Origin: Chloroflexota bacterium
GTDB lineage: Bacteria; Chloroflexota; Dehalococcoidia; Lucifugimonadales; JADFKI01
Length of the DNA: 12,381 nt
Assembly: GCA_022565015.1 (NCBI GenBank)
Contig: JADFKI010000082.1
Span: 1 to 12,381 of the forward strand
Reading direction: 5' to 3'
Shown: positions 1 to 6,397 of the stretch, piece after piece
Position numbering within the stretch: position 1 is the first letter of the stretch
Layout: every line of letters starts with the position of its first letter
Program-made: the position numbers and the translations under genes
The notes under the pieces: generated by a model
Databases searched by the model: none
What the model saw: only the letters and a program-made list of their open reading frames with translations
What the model was told of the DNA's origin: nothing

Positions 1-150
1 GGTTTCCGTGATCATCTGATACGCTCGATCACTTTTCCACACCCACTTCTTCCTTCTTCTAAGCCATTGTCGCGGCCTTCACCACCAACCCTCTTATATT
101 TCCTCCTGATAGTTCTTAACTGATAACTCATAATCTTATATCCGCGCACC
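1..150. other. AT-rich flank, no intact gene
   Basis: I see no intact reading frame in this stretch on either strand. It is purine-rich on the minus strand and AT-rich, like the gene fragment next to it and unlike the signalling genes further right. Short coding-like pieces exist on the minus strand, but stops and frame changes interrupt them, and I could not match them to a family. It may be decayed DNA continuing from the substrate-binding-protein fragment. Confidence 0.3.
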
Positions 151-324
151 TCAAACCTCTTCCTCTTTCAAACCAAACTTATCCAACAAAGCTAAAACAA
201 ACAAATAAGAAAAATCATCGAAACCATATAGACTTATTGTTTTACCTTTTAAATCCTTAACACCTTTTATATCAGTTCTACTATAAATTATGTCTCCTCC
301 ATCTGAGAAATCTACAACTTTCAT
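151..324 (-). pseudogene. fragment of NMT1/THI5-like substrate-binding protein
   Basis: This short frame encodes about 57 residues resembling the middle of a periplasmic substrate-binding protein of the NMT1/THI5 (SsuA/ThiY) or TAXI type. The recognisable parts are a stretch like 'DxSxGGDIIYSR', the hallmark 'VKDLKGKTIS', and the closing 'LDKFGLKEEEV'. In full-length relatives of about 300 residues this block lies roughly a third of the way in, so both the N-terminal third with its signal peptide and the C-terminal half are missing; a TGA follows immediately. The frame stays open upstream to an ATG at 366, but that part overlaps the response regulator in another frame and does not resemble the family. 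Codons are strikingly AT-rich (TTT, TTA, AAA, ATA) compared with neighbours. I read it as a remnant left by recombination or transfer, not a working transporter component. Confidence 0.55.
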
Positions 325-331
325 GTAGCGA

Positions 332-1036
332 CTACTGATTTTCCGTCTTTGAATTAAAGGCTTCATGCTCCGGATGTTCGCATTCGTGATCTGAATGTTC
401 GTCTTCGAGCTCTTGGCTTACTTTGAAGCCGGGGTATAGCAGTTTCATGCAGGGCGGGCAGATTCCGTGACTAAATTCGGTCCCCGAGTGTTCCTTTATG
501 TACGATTCCAGCAAGTTCCAGTAGCCCTTGTCGTCTCGAATCCGTTTGCAGTTTGCACAGATGGGCAACAGACCGCCCAAGGTCTTTATCTTGTCCATTG
601 CTTCGCGAAGCTCGGCTATCAGCCGTTCCTGTTTTAGCTGCGCATTCTTGTGCTCCAAGGAGTAGCGGATGGACCGCTCCAGAAGCTCGGCATCTATCCT
701 ACCTTTGACGAGGTAATCCGCCGCTCCAGCCCTCATGGCATCCACGTCGACTTCGCGGCCACCCTGGCCGGTGAGCAGGATTAACGGAGCTTCACAGCCG
801 ATCCTTACGACCTCTTGAATCAGGTCCAGTCCGCTATGTTCTCCAAGGCGATAATCTACAAAATAGACGTCGTGCTCCCTTTGGGAGATAGCCTGCATCC
901 CGGCCTCGTAAGTCGCGGCCCAATCCAGGTCGAATTTCGCCCCTTCGATATCGCCGAACAGGTCGCGAGTAATGATGTAGTCGTCCTCGTCGTCCTCAAC
1001 GAGCAGTACTTTCATTGGAGAAATGCTTTGTTCCAT
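332..1036 (-). CDS. response regulator with C-terminal Cys-rich module and His/Cys tail
   Basis: This is a 234-residue cytoplasmic response regulator with no DNA-binding output domain. Residues 8-125 form a CheY-like receiver: acidic pocket E14/D15/D16, phospho-acceptor D61 in 'VDYRLG', T89 and K111 in 'YLVKG'. A helical linker (about 128-152) leads to a block recurring at the ends of many bacterial PAS/GAF/kinase proteins: 'LPICANCKRIRDDKGYW', then 'SHGICPPCMKLLYP'. Its C160-x2-C163 and C193-x2-C196 pairs look like a zinc site. The last 25 residues are acidic with a His/Cys cluster (H214, H217, C219, H221, H224). The gene lies 5 bp after the Rcp1-like regulator and is the last of the three-gene operon. 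No clear Shine-Dalgarno precedes the first ATG (1036) or the second (Met8, at 1015), so translational coupling is likely and the exact start is uncertain. The likely role is to receive phosphate from the upstream kinase and act through protein or metal contacts. Confidence 0.88.
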   Translation of the reverse strand: MEQSISPMKVLLVEDDEDDYIITRDLFGDIEGAKFDLDWAATYEAGMQAISQREHDVYFVDYRLGEHSGLDLIQEVVRIGCEAPLILLTGQGGREVDVDAMRAGAADYLVKGRIDAELLERSIRYSLEHKNAQLKQERLIAELREAMDKIKTLGGLLPICANCKRIRDDKGYWNLLESYIKEHSGTEFSHGICPPCMKLLYPGFKVSQELEDEHSDHECEHPEHEAFNSKTENQ

Positions 1037-1041
1037 TATCG

Positions 1042-1491
1042 TTATTTGGCAGGCAGGGTCACGATTTCGAACCAGTACTTACCCAGGGTCTTCATAATGT
1101 CTACCAACCCTTCGAAGGAGACGGGTTTGGTGATGAAGGAGCTGACTCCGAGATCATAGGTACGATAAATATCCTCTTGGGCCTGGGAAGTAGTCAACAC
1201 GACCACCGGTATTCTCTTGAGCTCGTCGTCTTCCTTGATCTCTTTGAGCGCCTCACGTCCATCCTTCCTCGGCATGTTCAGGTCCAGAAGGATAAGTCCG
1301 GGCTTCGGCGAGCCGTTGAGCCCGGCGTACTTACCGTGATGGCGTAGGTAGTCCATGAGCTCTTCACCATCTTCGACGAAGTGGAGGTCGTTTGCCAGTC
1401 TGGCCTCCTCCAGCGCGTCCTTGGCGAACATACGGTCGTCCGCATCATCATCGGCCATGAGAATCGTAATTCGTCTTCTTGAGGTAGTCAT
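1042..1491 (-). CDS. Rcp1-like single-domain response regulator
   Basis: This is a 149-residue stand-alone receiver of the Rcp1 group, the regulators usually paired with phytochrome-type or 'HDLQEPL' histidine kinases. The acidic pocket is D14/D15 in 'MADDDADD', the phospho-acceptor is D70 in 'LLDLNMPRKDG', and the switch residues are T100 and K122 ('FITKPV'). The length matches Rcp1-type proteins (about 140-150), and there is no effector domain. Its ATG overlaps the kinase stop as ATGA, and an AAGGAG-like ribosome site lies inside the end of the kinase gene, so it is very probably co-translated with it. With a second regulator just downstream, the kinase may feed two outputs, or this protein may act as a phosphate shuttle or sink. 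The family call rests on clear motifs; the partner assignment is inferred from gene order. Confidence 0.93.
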   Translation of the reverse strand: MTTSRRRITILMADDDADDRMFAKDALEEARLANDLHFVEDGEELMDYLRHHGKYAGLNGSPKPGLILLDLNMPRKDGREALKEIKEDDELKRIPVVVLTTSQAQEDIYRTYDLGVSSFITKPVSFEGLVDIMKTLGKYWFEIVTLPAK

Positions 1492-2777
1492 TGAGAGATA
1501 ACTCCTTCGTCCTTGTGCTGCTTCACAGGCAAGGTAATGATGAAAGTGGCGCCTTGATCCGGCAGGCTTCTGGCAGTGATGGTCCCGCTATGACGGTCGA
1601 CGATCTTTCGGCAGACCGCCAAGCCGACACCCGTTCCCTCGTATTCACCGCGCGTCTGCAAGCGCTGGAATATTCCAAAAATGCGGTCGAGGTATTTTTC
1701 GTCGAACCCGATTCCGTTGTCTCCGAAGGTGATCTCACACAATTTATCCTTTGGGACACCCTGGGCACCGTCTGGCTCGAGGCCGTTCATAATCTTTCCT
1801 TGGATCTTCACTAAGGGCGTTTCTCCAGGCTTGTGGTATTTCAGGGCATTACCGATGACATTTTGAAATAGCTGGCGCATCTGCATGGCGTCCGCATCGA
1901 TAGTCGGCAGGTGTTCAAACTCCACCCGTCCTCTCAGCTCCTCGATCCGCGTCTCAAGGTCGGAGACAACCTCGCTCGCCACTATGTTGAGATCTATACG
2001 TTCAAATGGCTCACCCTTGCTGGTTACCCTTGAGTACGTCAGCAGGTCATTGATGAGAGTACTCATGCGTCCCGATGCATTTTGCATCCTGTCCAGATAC
2101 TCTCTGCCTTGTTCATCCAGGGCCTCGGCGTATCTGGATTTTAGTCTGTCACCAAAAGCCTGTACCTTACGTAGCGGCTCTTGCAAATCATGGGCTGCGA
2201 TAGACGCGAAGTCCTGCAACTCCTGGTTGCTGTCTTCAAGCTTGGTGGTAAATATCTTCAACTCTCGGTTAGCCAGCTCCATATCCGTGTTAGCTGTCAC
2301 GAGTGAAGACTGCTGACGGTTTATGGTCTTCCAGCCTCCCCACACGATAAAGACAAGGCTTGCGTAAAGCACGAAAAATGCGCCGCCTACGATGCCGACG
2401 GTCGCTGTACTAACCTTGCTGACGTTCTCAATTATATGAGCCATGGTCATGTCAGTTTCGCTGCCCATGGCTGCGATAGGCGAATCGACTGCGTTTGAGC
2501 CGTCGACGGTAGGAAGCATCGTGTCTAACATCGCCATGCCGTTTTGCTGGTCGTTAGCCAAATCGTTCGACATACGCTGCTGACTCATCGAATCGAATGA
2601 GCCGGCGGCCATCATGGCGTTGTGGGTGGCCATCGCGGCGTTGTGGACATTCATATCGTCGAGCTCGTGGCCGAGGCTATTCGAAAGATAGAATGCCAAG
2701 CCAAATGCCAGCGAAAACATGATACCGAAGCTGGTGAACGAGAAGCGAACCAGCAGGTTTTCATGAAATTTTTTCAT
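1488..2777 (-). CDS. membrane sensor histidine kinase with Met/His-rich extracytoplasmic loop
   Basis: This 429-residue kinase has two membrane helices (about 10-32 and 126-147) bracketing an extracytoplasmic loop of roughly 90 residues. A coiled-coil linker (155-190), a HisKA domain with H196 in 'AAHDLQEPLRK', and an HATPase_c domain follow: N-box 'NVIGNALKYH' near 307-315, G1 'DNGIG' at 353-357, G2 'GTGVGLAV' at 381-388. The catalytic core resembles kinases that partner Rcp1-like regulators. The loop contains no PAS, CHASE or other fold I recognise; it holds about 12 Met and 4 His, with a seven-residue tandem repeat around 45-57 ('HNAAMAT', 'HNAMMAA'). Such Met/His richness is common in copper- or silver-binding periplasmic proteins, so a metal ligand is a reasonable inference, not shown. 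The ATG follows GGGG at a 6-base spacing. It heads the minus-strand operon and is divergent from two His-rich membrane proteins. Confidence 0.93.
   Translation of the reverse strand: MKKFHENLLVRFSFTSFGIMFSLAFGLAFYLSNSLGHELDDMNVHNAAMATHNAMMAAGSFDSMSQQRMSNDLANDQQNGMAMLDTMLPTVDGSNAVDSPIAAMGSETDMTMAHIIENVSKVSTATVGIVGGAFFVLYASLVFIVWGGWKTINRQQSSLVTANTDMELANRELKIFTTKLEDSNQELQDFASIAAHDLQEPLRKVQAFGDRLKSRYAEALDEQGREYLDRMQNASGRMSTLINDLLTYSRVTSKGEPFERIDLNIVASEVVSDLETRIEELRGRVEFEHLPTIDADAMQMRQLFQNVIGNALKYHKPGETPLVKIQGKIMNGLEPDGAQGVPKDKLCEITFGDNGIGFDEKYLDRIFGIFQRLQTRGEYEGTGVGLAVCRKIVDRHSGTITARSLPDQGATFIITLPVKQHKDEGVISQ
2607..2648. repeat. 21-bp tandem repeat inside the kinase sensor loop
   Basis: Two adjacent 21-bp units (2607-2627 and 2628-2648) share GGCCATC and GGCGTTGTGG and match at 17 of 21 positions. 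Being seven codons long they keep the frame, and on the minus strand they encode a repeated His-Asn-Ala plus Met pattern in the kinase's extracytoplasmic loop. Recent in-frame duplication of a metal-ligand-like peptide is the simplest explanation. Confidence 0.7.
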
Positions 2778-2890
2778 TAATTACCCCAATTGCAGACATT
2801 TGAATTGTCATCAAAGTTCTACCGGACTTGTGAGCATAGAGAAGTATTCCTGTTTGTATGTAGGGAAATAATGAGGCCAGACTTCTGCGG

Positions 2891-2918
2891 TTGGAACTTA
2901 ATATATAAAAAGTTCAAA
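2891..2918. promoter_or_regulatory. palindrome, candidate operator over a TATA-like hexamer
   Basis: GAACTT at 2894-2899 is inverted as AAGTTC at 2910-2915 around a 10-bp A/T-only spacer containing TATATAAA. Past one mismatch, two further base pairs extend it to eight of nine per arm. A symmetrical site covering a possible -10 element in a divergent promoter region looks like an operator. The binding protein is unknown, and neither response regulator here has a DNA-binding domain. Confidence 0.4.
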
Positions 2919-2928
2919 AACCTCTCAT

Positions 2929-2940
2929 GGGTGAATACCC
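2929..2940. promoter_or_regulatory. GGGT-N4-ACCC inverted repeat
   Basis: GGGT (2929-2932) and ACCC (2937-2940) form a short perfect inverted repeat with a 4-base centre, starting 14 bp after the end of the larger palindrome. Short GC-rich inverted repeats of this general form occur at operators of some metal regulators, but four-base arms can arise by chance. Treat it as a candidate only. Confidence 0.25.
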
Positions 2941-3132
2941 TACTCCAGTACGTGTAATACTCCTAATATTGCTCGTAGAGTACACATATCGAAGTACATT
3001 GATGCCACCAATGTCACTGGATTCGTATTCAGCTATTATAAAAAGCGGCCTTTATGAAGAATCCTGTGACTTCCTCAGATTCGCTCTAGTCCACAAGAGG
3101 CAGATCATTTCATCTATTCTGGAGCTATTTAC

Positions 3133-3495
3133 ATGACTGGAAATTCTTCATCGGGTGCTACGCAGGAGCCAGACGATGAGAATATGCCGGACCTGCGTTT
3201 TACGAGACGACAGGCGGCATATTCTCTGATGGCATTGATAGCGGCAGTAGTTGTGGCTGCATTCGGATTCGCATTCGCGTACCAGAGCGTTGCCGATAGC
3301 AACTCGTCTCATGTGCACGCAGCAGATTCGGGAACTCACTCCCACGGATTTGAACCGCATAGCGCCATCAATGATGAGGCCATGGAAATGACGTCGCTAA
3401 ATGAAATGGACGAAGAGCCAGCCCATGACGATGACGCAGGGCATATTCCTCACGAAGATGCATCTGAAGATCACGGACATGGTGTTAACGAATGA
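3133..3495 (+). CDS. single-TM protein with His-rich extracytoplasmic tail, unknown family
   Basis: This is a 120-residue protein with a hydrophilic N-terminus, a basic 'RFTRRQ' just before one membrane helix (about 28-50), and a 70-residue acidic tail with ten His (60, 62, 69, 71, 76, 98, 104, 107, 114, 116) and three Met. By the positive-inside rule the N-terminus is cytoplasmic and the tail faces outward. I do not recognise the family. CbtB is also a small one-helix protein with C-terminal His, but is about half this size and has a different end motif. The ATG is supported by GGAG 8-9 bases upstream, inside CTGGAGCTATTTAC. The stop overlaps the next gene as ATGA, so the two are surely co-expressed. 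The tail looks suited to binding a transition metal outside the membrane; that is inference from composition. Confidence 0.75.
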   Translation: MTGNSSSGATQEPDDENMPDLRFTRRQAAYSLMALIAAVVVAAFGFAFAYQSVADSNSSHVHAADSGTHSHGFEPHSAINDEAMEMTSLNEMDEEPAHDDDAGHIPHEDASEDHGHGVNE

Positions 3496-4097
3496 AAAAT
3501 GTCTTTATAGATGCAAGCGGAGCACCTTTGCTTGCGATACCGGTCTTACACCTGGGAATAATGGCGACGGCTCTCTCCTTAGGCGTGGTGATTTGGCAGT
3601 TGTCCTTTCACATAGCCTTCGCGGGAGAGCGCAACAGCGTGATTGGGCACTTCATTCATGCCGTTGGCGATACCGCACTTCTGCTTCCCCTGGCCTTGTT
3701 CGTAATAGTCATAGGCCTGAAATTCAGCGCTCGAATTAGACTGAACAATAATAGCTGGCACGGTGCAGTGGGTTCGGCTTCTATCATTTCAATACTATTC
3801 GTTCTCGGAGCCGTACCCGGAGTGAGCATTCATGGATATAGTCATGGCTATGCCGACCGGATTATCGAAGGTTTTTCGGAATCACGATCGGTCAATCTAG
3901 ATGACAGTGTGGAAGTGGACCTGATGACCATGGAAATGAGCCTTTCAGTTGCTGGTCTTCACGGTTTTCACGACGTGGCGATATCCCAGATAATAGTGCT
4001 TCCAATGACAATTCTTGGCGTGCTTCTGCTCTCAAAGTCGGGCAATCTGGCAAACGGCGTAAGGCGGCGTGAACCCCGCGAAGGGCACCTCCATTGA
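3492..4097 (+). CDS. four-helix membrane protein with conserved-looking His/Met motifs, unknown family
   Basis: This 201-residue integral membrane protein has probable helices near 15-37, 60-80, 92-113 and 164-181. Charged and His-bearing loops lie between them: H40, H53 and H56 in 'GHFIHAVGD', H114 and H118 in 'HGYSHGY', then a loop with 'MTMEMS' (145-150) and 'GLHGFHD' (155-161) before the last helix. The C-terminus is basic and ends in 'HLH'. Several His and Met sit at membrane edges, as in metal transporters and haem or copper membrane proteins, but I cannot assign a family; it lacks the features I know for CbtA, CopD, ZIP or CDF proteins. Its ATG overlaps the preceding stop (ATGA) and has no strong ribosome site, which indicates translational coupling. 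The two proteins probably form one complex. Confidence 0.75.
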   Translation: MKNVFIDASGAPLLAIPVLHLGIMATALSLGVVIWQLSFHIAFAGERNSVIGHFIHAVGDTALLLPLALFVIVIGLKFSARIRLNNNSWHGAVGSASIISILFVLGAVPGVSIHGYSHGYADRIIEGFSESRSVNLDDSVEVDLMTMEMSLSVAGLHGFHDVAISQIIVLPMTILGVLLLSKSGNLANGVRRREPREGHLH

Positions 4098-4241
4098 GGT
4101 TCACCGATGAGTTGATCCCTATTTGGCCGGCGGCCGGTCGGGCAGAAACAGCCCTGAGGGCCATCGCGGCGCCGTCCACAGCGTTGTGCCGGGTATGAGG
4201 GAATCTTCCTGACCGGTGTCTGAAGCTCAGCAAAGAACAAA
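4098..4241. other. non-coding stretch between convergent genes
   Basis: Nothing gene-like was recognised here. Minus-strand frames through this stretch continue as antisense of the four-helix protein and have no plausible start or family. A 4-bp hairpin (GGGC 4140-4143 with GCCC 4151-4154) is too weak to call a terminator for the plus-strand pair. The sequence is GC-rich, including GGCCGGCGGCCGG near 4125-4137. Confidence 0.3.
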
Positions 4242-4265
4242 GGGGGCGGAATGAAATCCGCCCCC
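4242..4265 (-). terminator. intrinsic terminator of the EF-G-like gene
   Basis: A perfect 9-bp stem (GGGGGCGGA at 4242-4250, TCCGCCCCC at 4257-4265) encloses a 6-base loop. On the minus strand it is followed at once by CTTTGTTCTTTG, a U-rich trailer. It lies 33 bp after the stop of the EF-G-like gene, so it most likely ends that transcript. On the plus strand only a weaker A/T run follows, so bidirectional use for the membrane-protein pair is possible but less certain. Confidence 0.8.
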
Positions 4266-4298
4266 ACAATTTATCCAGCTTTAGCGAATGGCCCGTCG

Positions 4299-6335
4299 CT
4301 AGGCCCTTGCCTCTTCACGCTCCTTTAGAGACTCCACGAGGCTTTCGATCATGTGCTGGGGCACGTCCTCGTAGTGGTCGAACTCCATCGTGAACATGCC
4401 CTGGCCCTGTGTGATGGACCGCAGGTCTGTGGCATATCTCAGCATCTCGGCCTGCGGCGCCTCCGCCTCTACGGTGGTCGTGCCGTCGCCCAGAGGGTTC
4501 ATTCCCTGGATGCGGCCTCTCTTGGAGTTGAGGTCACCGATAACGTCGCCCGCAAACTCATCGGGCACCGTAATCTCCACCTTCATGATGGGCTCCAGCA
4601 AGACGGCGGCGGCCTGCTGCACGCCCTTGACCAGTGCTTGCGAGCCTGCGATCTCAAAGCATATGCCCGAGGAGTCGACCGTGTGGTAGCTGCCGTCGAA
4701 GAGAGTCGCCTTGATGTCAACGATGGGGTATCCGGCCACCGCGCCGCCGCCAAGGGCCTTCTGCACGCCCTTCTCCACTGAGGGGATATACTCCCTGGGT
4801 ACGGAGCCTCCCACGACCGTCTGAGCGAACTCAAAGCCGCTTCCCCTGGGCAGCGGCTCCAGCTCCAACCAGACGTGGCCGTACTGGCCGTGCCCGCCGG
4901 ACTGCTTCTTGTGTCTGTACTCTACCTTGGTCGGACCGCCGATGGTTTCCTTGTAAGCGACCTTCGGCATATGAAGGTCCATCTCTACGCCGAATTTGCG
5001 TTTCATCTTTTCGACTGCGATATCGACGTGGGTGTCGCCGAGGCCGCCGATCAGCACCTCAAGGGTATTGGGTTCTCTGGTAATCTCCAGGCTGGGGTCC
5101 TCCTCCGCTATGCGCGACAGCGAGGTGCTCATCTTGTCGACATCCGCATTGGTCTTGGGAAAGACCGCCATCTTGTATGCAGTCGGTGGAAACTCCATGC
5201 CCTCGAGCGTGAGCTGATTTTCCTTCGTACACAATGTGTGTCCTGTGAGCACCGACGACAGCTTGGGAACGGCCCCGATATCCCCTGCCGCCAGCTCTGA
5301 TATCGCCTCCTGGTCCTTGCCCCTCACGGAGAAGACCTGTCCGATTCTCTCGGCCTCGCCGGAGTTGACGTCCCAGACCTGCGAGTCGCTACTGAGCTTC
5401 CCGCTGTAGACCCTGAAATAAGACAGCTTGCCCACGAAGGGGTCCGCCGACGTCTTGTACACCAGCGCTGCCAGGGGTCCCCCGCTATCGGGCGCGAAGG
5501 ACTCGCCGTCCACCGTCTTGGGCTCCGCTACCTCCGCGGGCGACGGCATGAAGTCCACCAGGGCGTCCAGAATCTCCTTGGTGCCGATCTGGGTGGTCGA
5601 AGCGCCGGCCAGGATGGGAACGATCAAACCGTCCCTGATGCCCTGTTTGAGGCCGTTGATGAGCTCCTGCCTGGTCAGCTCCTCACCCTCGAGGTACTTC
5701 GTCGCCAGGTCGTCGTCCGCCTCGGCGATGGCTTCTATAAGCCGCTCGCGCGCCTCTTCCACCTGATCCGCCATGTCGTCCGGGACGGTGGCGGAGGGGT
5801 CCAGCAAACTAACAACACCTGAGAAGCCCGCCTCGGAGCCGATGGGGACATGCACGGGTACGCAGCGTCTTCCGAACTGCCCGGAGATCGCCTCCACCAC
5901 GGTGTCGAAGTTGGCGTTCTCCCTGTCCATCTTGCTGACATATATCAGCCTGGGCAGGTCATATTTGTCGGCCAGCTTCCACATCTGTATCGCGCCGACT
6001 TCCACGCCGGCGGCGCATGCGACGACAAACACGGCGGCGTCCGCAACCCTCACGCCGGAGATGACCTCCCCTCGAAAGTCGGCATAGCCCGGAGTGTCGA
6101 TCAAGTTGAGCTTGTTGTCCCTCCACGGACACGTGAGGAGTGAAGACTGGACGCTACCCTGTCGCCGAGCCTCCTCCGGTTCGAAGTCGGACACGGTCGT
6201 GCCGTCTTCGACGCTGCCCATACGGGTGGTTACACCGGCCGTGTGCAACATTGCTTCAGTGAGAATGGTCTTCCCGGCGCCGCTGTGCGAAAGTAACACT
6301 ATGTTGCGGAGCTTATCCGTGCTAAATTGGGCCAT
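4299..6335 (-). CDS. elongation factor G-like GTPase (EF-G2 type)
   Basis: This 678-residue translational GTPase has the five-domain EF-G layout. The GTPase domain covers about 1-275: P-loop 'SHSGAGKT' at 16-23, G3 'DTPGY' at 80-84, G4 'SKMD' at 134-137. The beta-barrel domain II is near 288-375, domain III near 385-460, domain IV near 465-590 with tip loop 'SGGHGQYG' (479-486), and domain V near 590-675. It departs from canonical EF-G: P-loop residue 16 is Ser where Gly is usual, the catalytic His after DTPG is Tyr84, and G4 has Ser for Asn. This pattern fits the EF-G-like/EF-G2 paralogues, some of which bind ribosomes with little GTPase activity, so a role other than routine translocation (recycling, stress, tetracycline-type protection) is possible. 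It is monocistronic, with a good promoter, GAGGAG 7 bases before the ATG, and its own terminator. Confidence 0.93.
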   Translation of the reverse strand: MAQFSTDKLRNIVLLSHSGAGKTILTEAMLHTAGVTTRMGSVEDGTTVSDFEPEEARRQGSVQSSLLTCPWRDNKLNLIDTPGYADFRGEVISGVRVADAAVFVVACAAGVEVGAIQMWKLADKYDLPRLIYVSKMDRENANFDTVVEAISGQFGRRCVPVHVPIGSEAGFSGVVSLLDPSATVPDDMADQVEEARERLIEAIAEADDDLATKYLEGEELTRQELINGLKQGIRDGLIVPILAGASTTQIGTKEILDALVDFMPSPAEVAEPKTVDGESFAPDSGGPLAALVYKTSADPFVGKLSYFRVYSGKLSSDSQVWDVNSGEAERIGQVFSVRGKDQEAISELAAGDIGAVPKLSSVLTGHTLCTKENQLTLEGMEFPPTAYKMAVFPKTNADVDKMSTSLSRIAEEDPSLEITREPNTLEVLIGGLGDTHVDIAVEKMKRKFGVEMDLHMPKVAYKETIGGPTKVEYRHKKQSGGHGQYGHVWLELEPLPRGSGFEFAQTVVGGSVPREYIPSVEKGVQKALGGGAVAGYPIVDIKATLFDGSYHTVDSSGICFEIAGSQALVKGVQQAAAVLLEPIMKVEITVPDEFAGDVIGDLNSKRGRIQGMNPLGDGTTTVEAEAPQAEMLRYATDLRSITQGQGMFTMEFDHYEDVPQHMIESLVESLKEREEARA

Positions 6336-6342
6336 ATTGAAT

Positions 6343-6397
6343 CTCCTCTCTCACTGGTGCTTGCCGTAATTCTATTCAATATGGCGGTGTCATGCAA
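6343..6397 (-). promoter_or_regulatory. sigma-70-type promoter and RBS of the EF-G-like gene
   Basis: Read on the minus strand, TTGCAT (6397-6392) and TAGAAT (6374-6369) are separated by exactly 17 bp, close to the housekeeping consensus. Transcription would start near 6362, giving a leader of about 26 bases that contains GAGGAG (6348-6343) 7 bases before the ATG. It is one of the two best promoter matches in the window. Confidence 0.7.

Larger units (their letters stand above)
2778..3132. promoter_or_regulatory. AT-rich divergent intergenic region
   Basis: This 355-bp gap separates the minus-strand kinase operon from the plus-strand His-rich membrane pair and must hold promoters for both. 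It is clearly more AT-rich than the flanking genes. It contains the two palindromes listed separately and several TATAAA/TATTAT-like hexamers (for example 2904-2909 and 3034-3039) that could be -10 elements, but none has a convincing -35 at the right distance. I see no riboswitch-like conserved core. A 69-codon frame at 2927-3136 is not accepted as a gene. Confidence 0.5.

Noticed and set aside
2927..3136. A 69-codon plus-strand frame ending in an ATGA overlap with the His-rich protein gene
   Set aside because: It has no ribosome binding site, starts on the edge of a palindrome, has an unremarkable sequence in an AT-rich promoter region, and the next gene has its own GGAG. Chance is the simpler explanation, though a short coupled leader cannot be excluded.
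3133..4097. CbtB/CbtA cobalt transporter pair
   Set aside because: The one-helix His-tailed protein followed by a membrane protein recalls CbtBA, but the first is about twice the usual size, the second lacks the features I know for CbtA, and no cobalamin riboswitch core is visible upstream.
3892..4269. Minus-strand frames covering the end of the four-helix protein and the terminator region
   Set aside because: They are antisense to a supported gene, run through the terminator hairpin, and show low-complexity Arg/Pro-rich translations typical of shadow frames.
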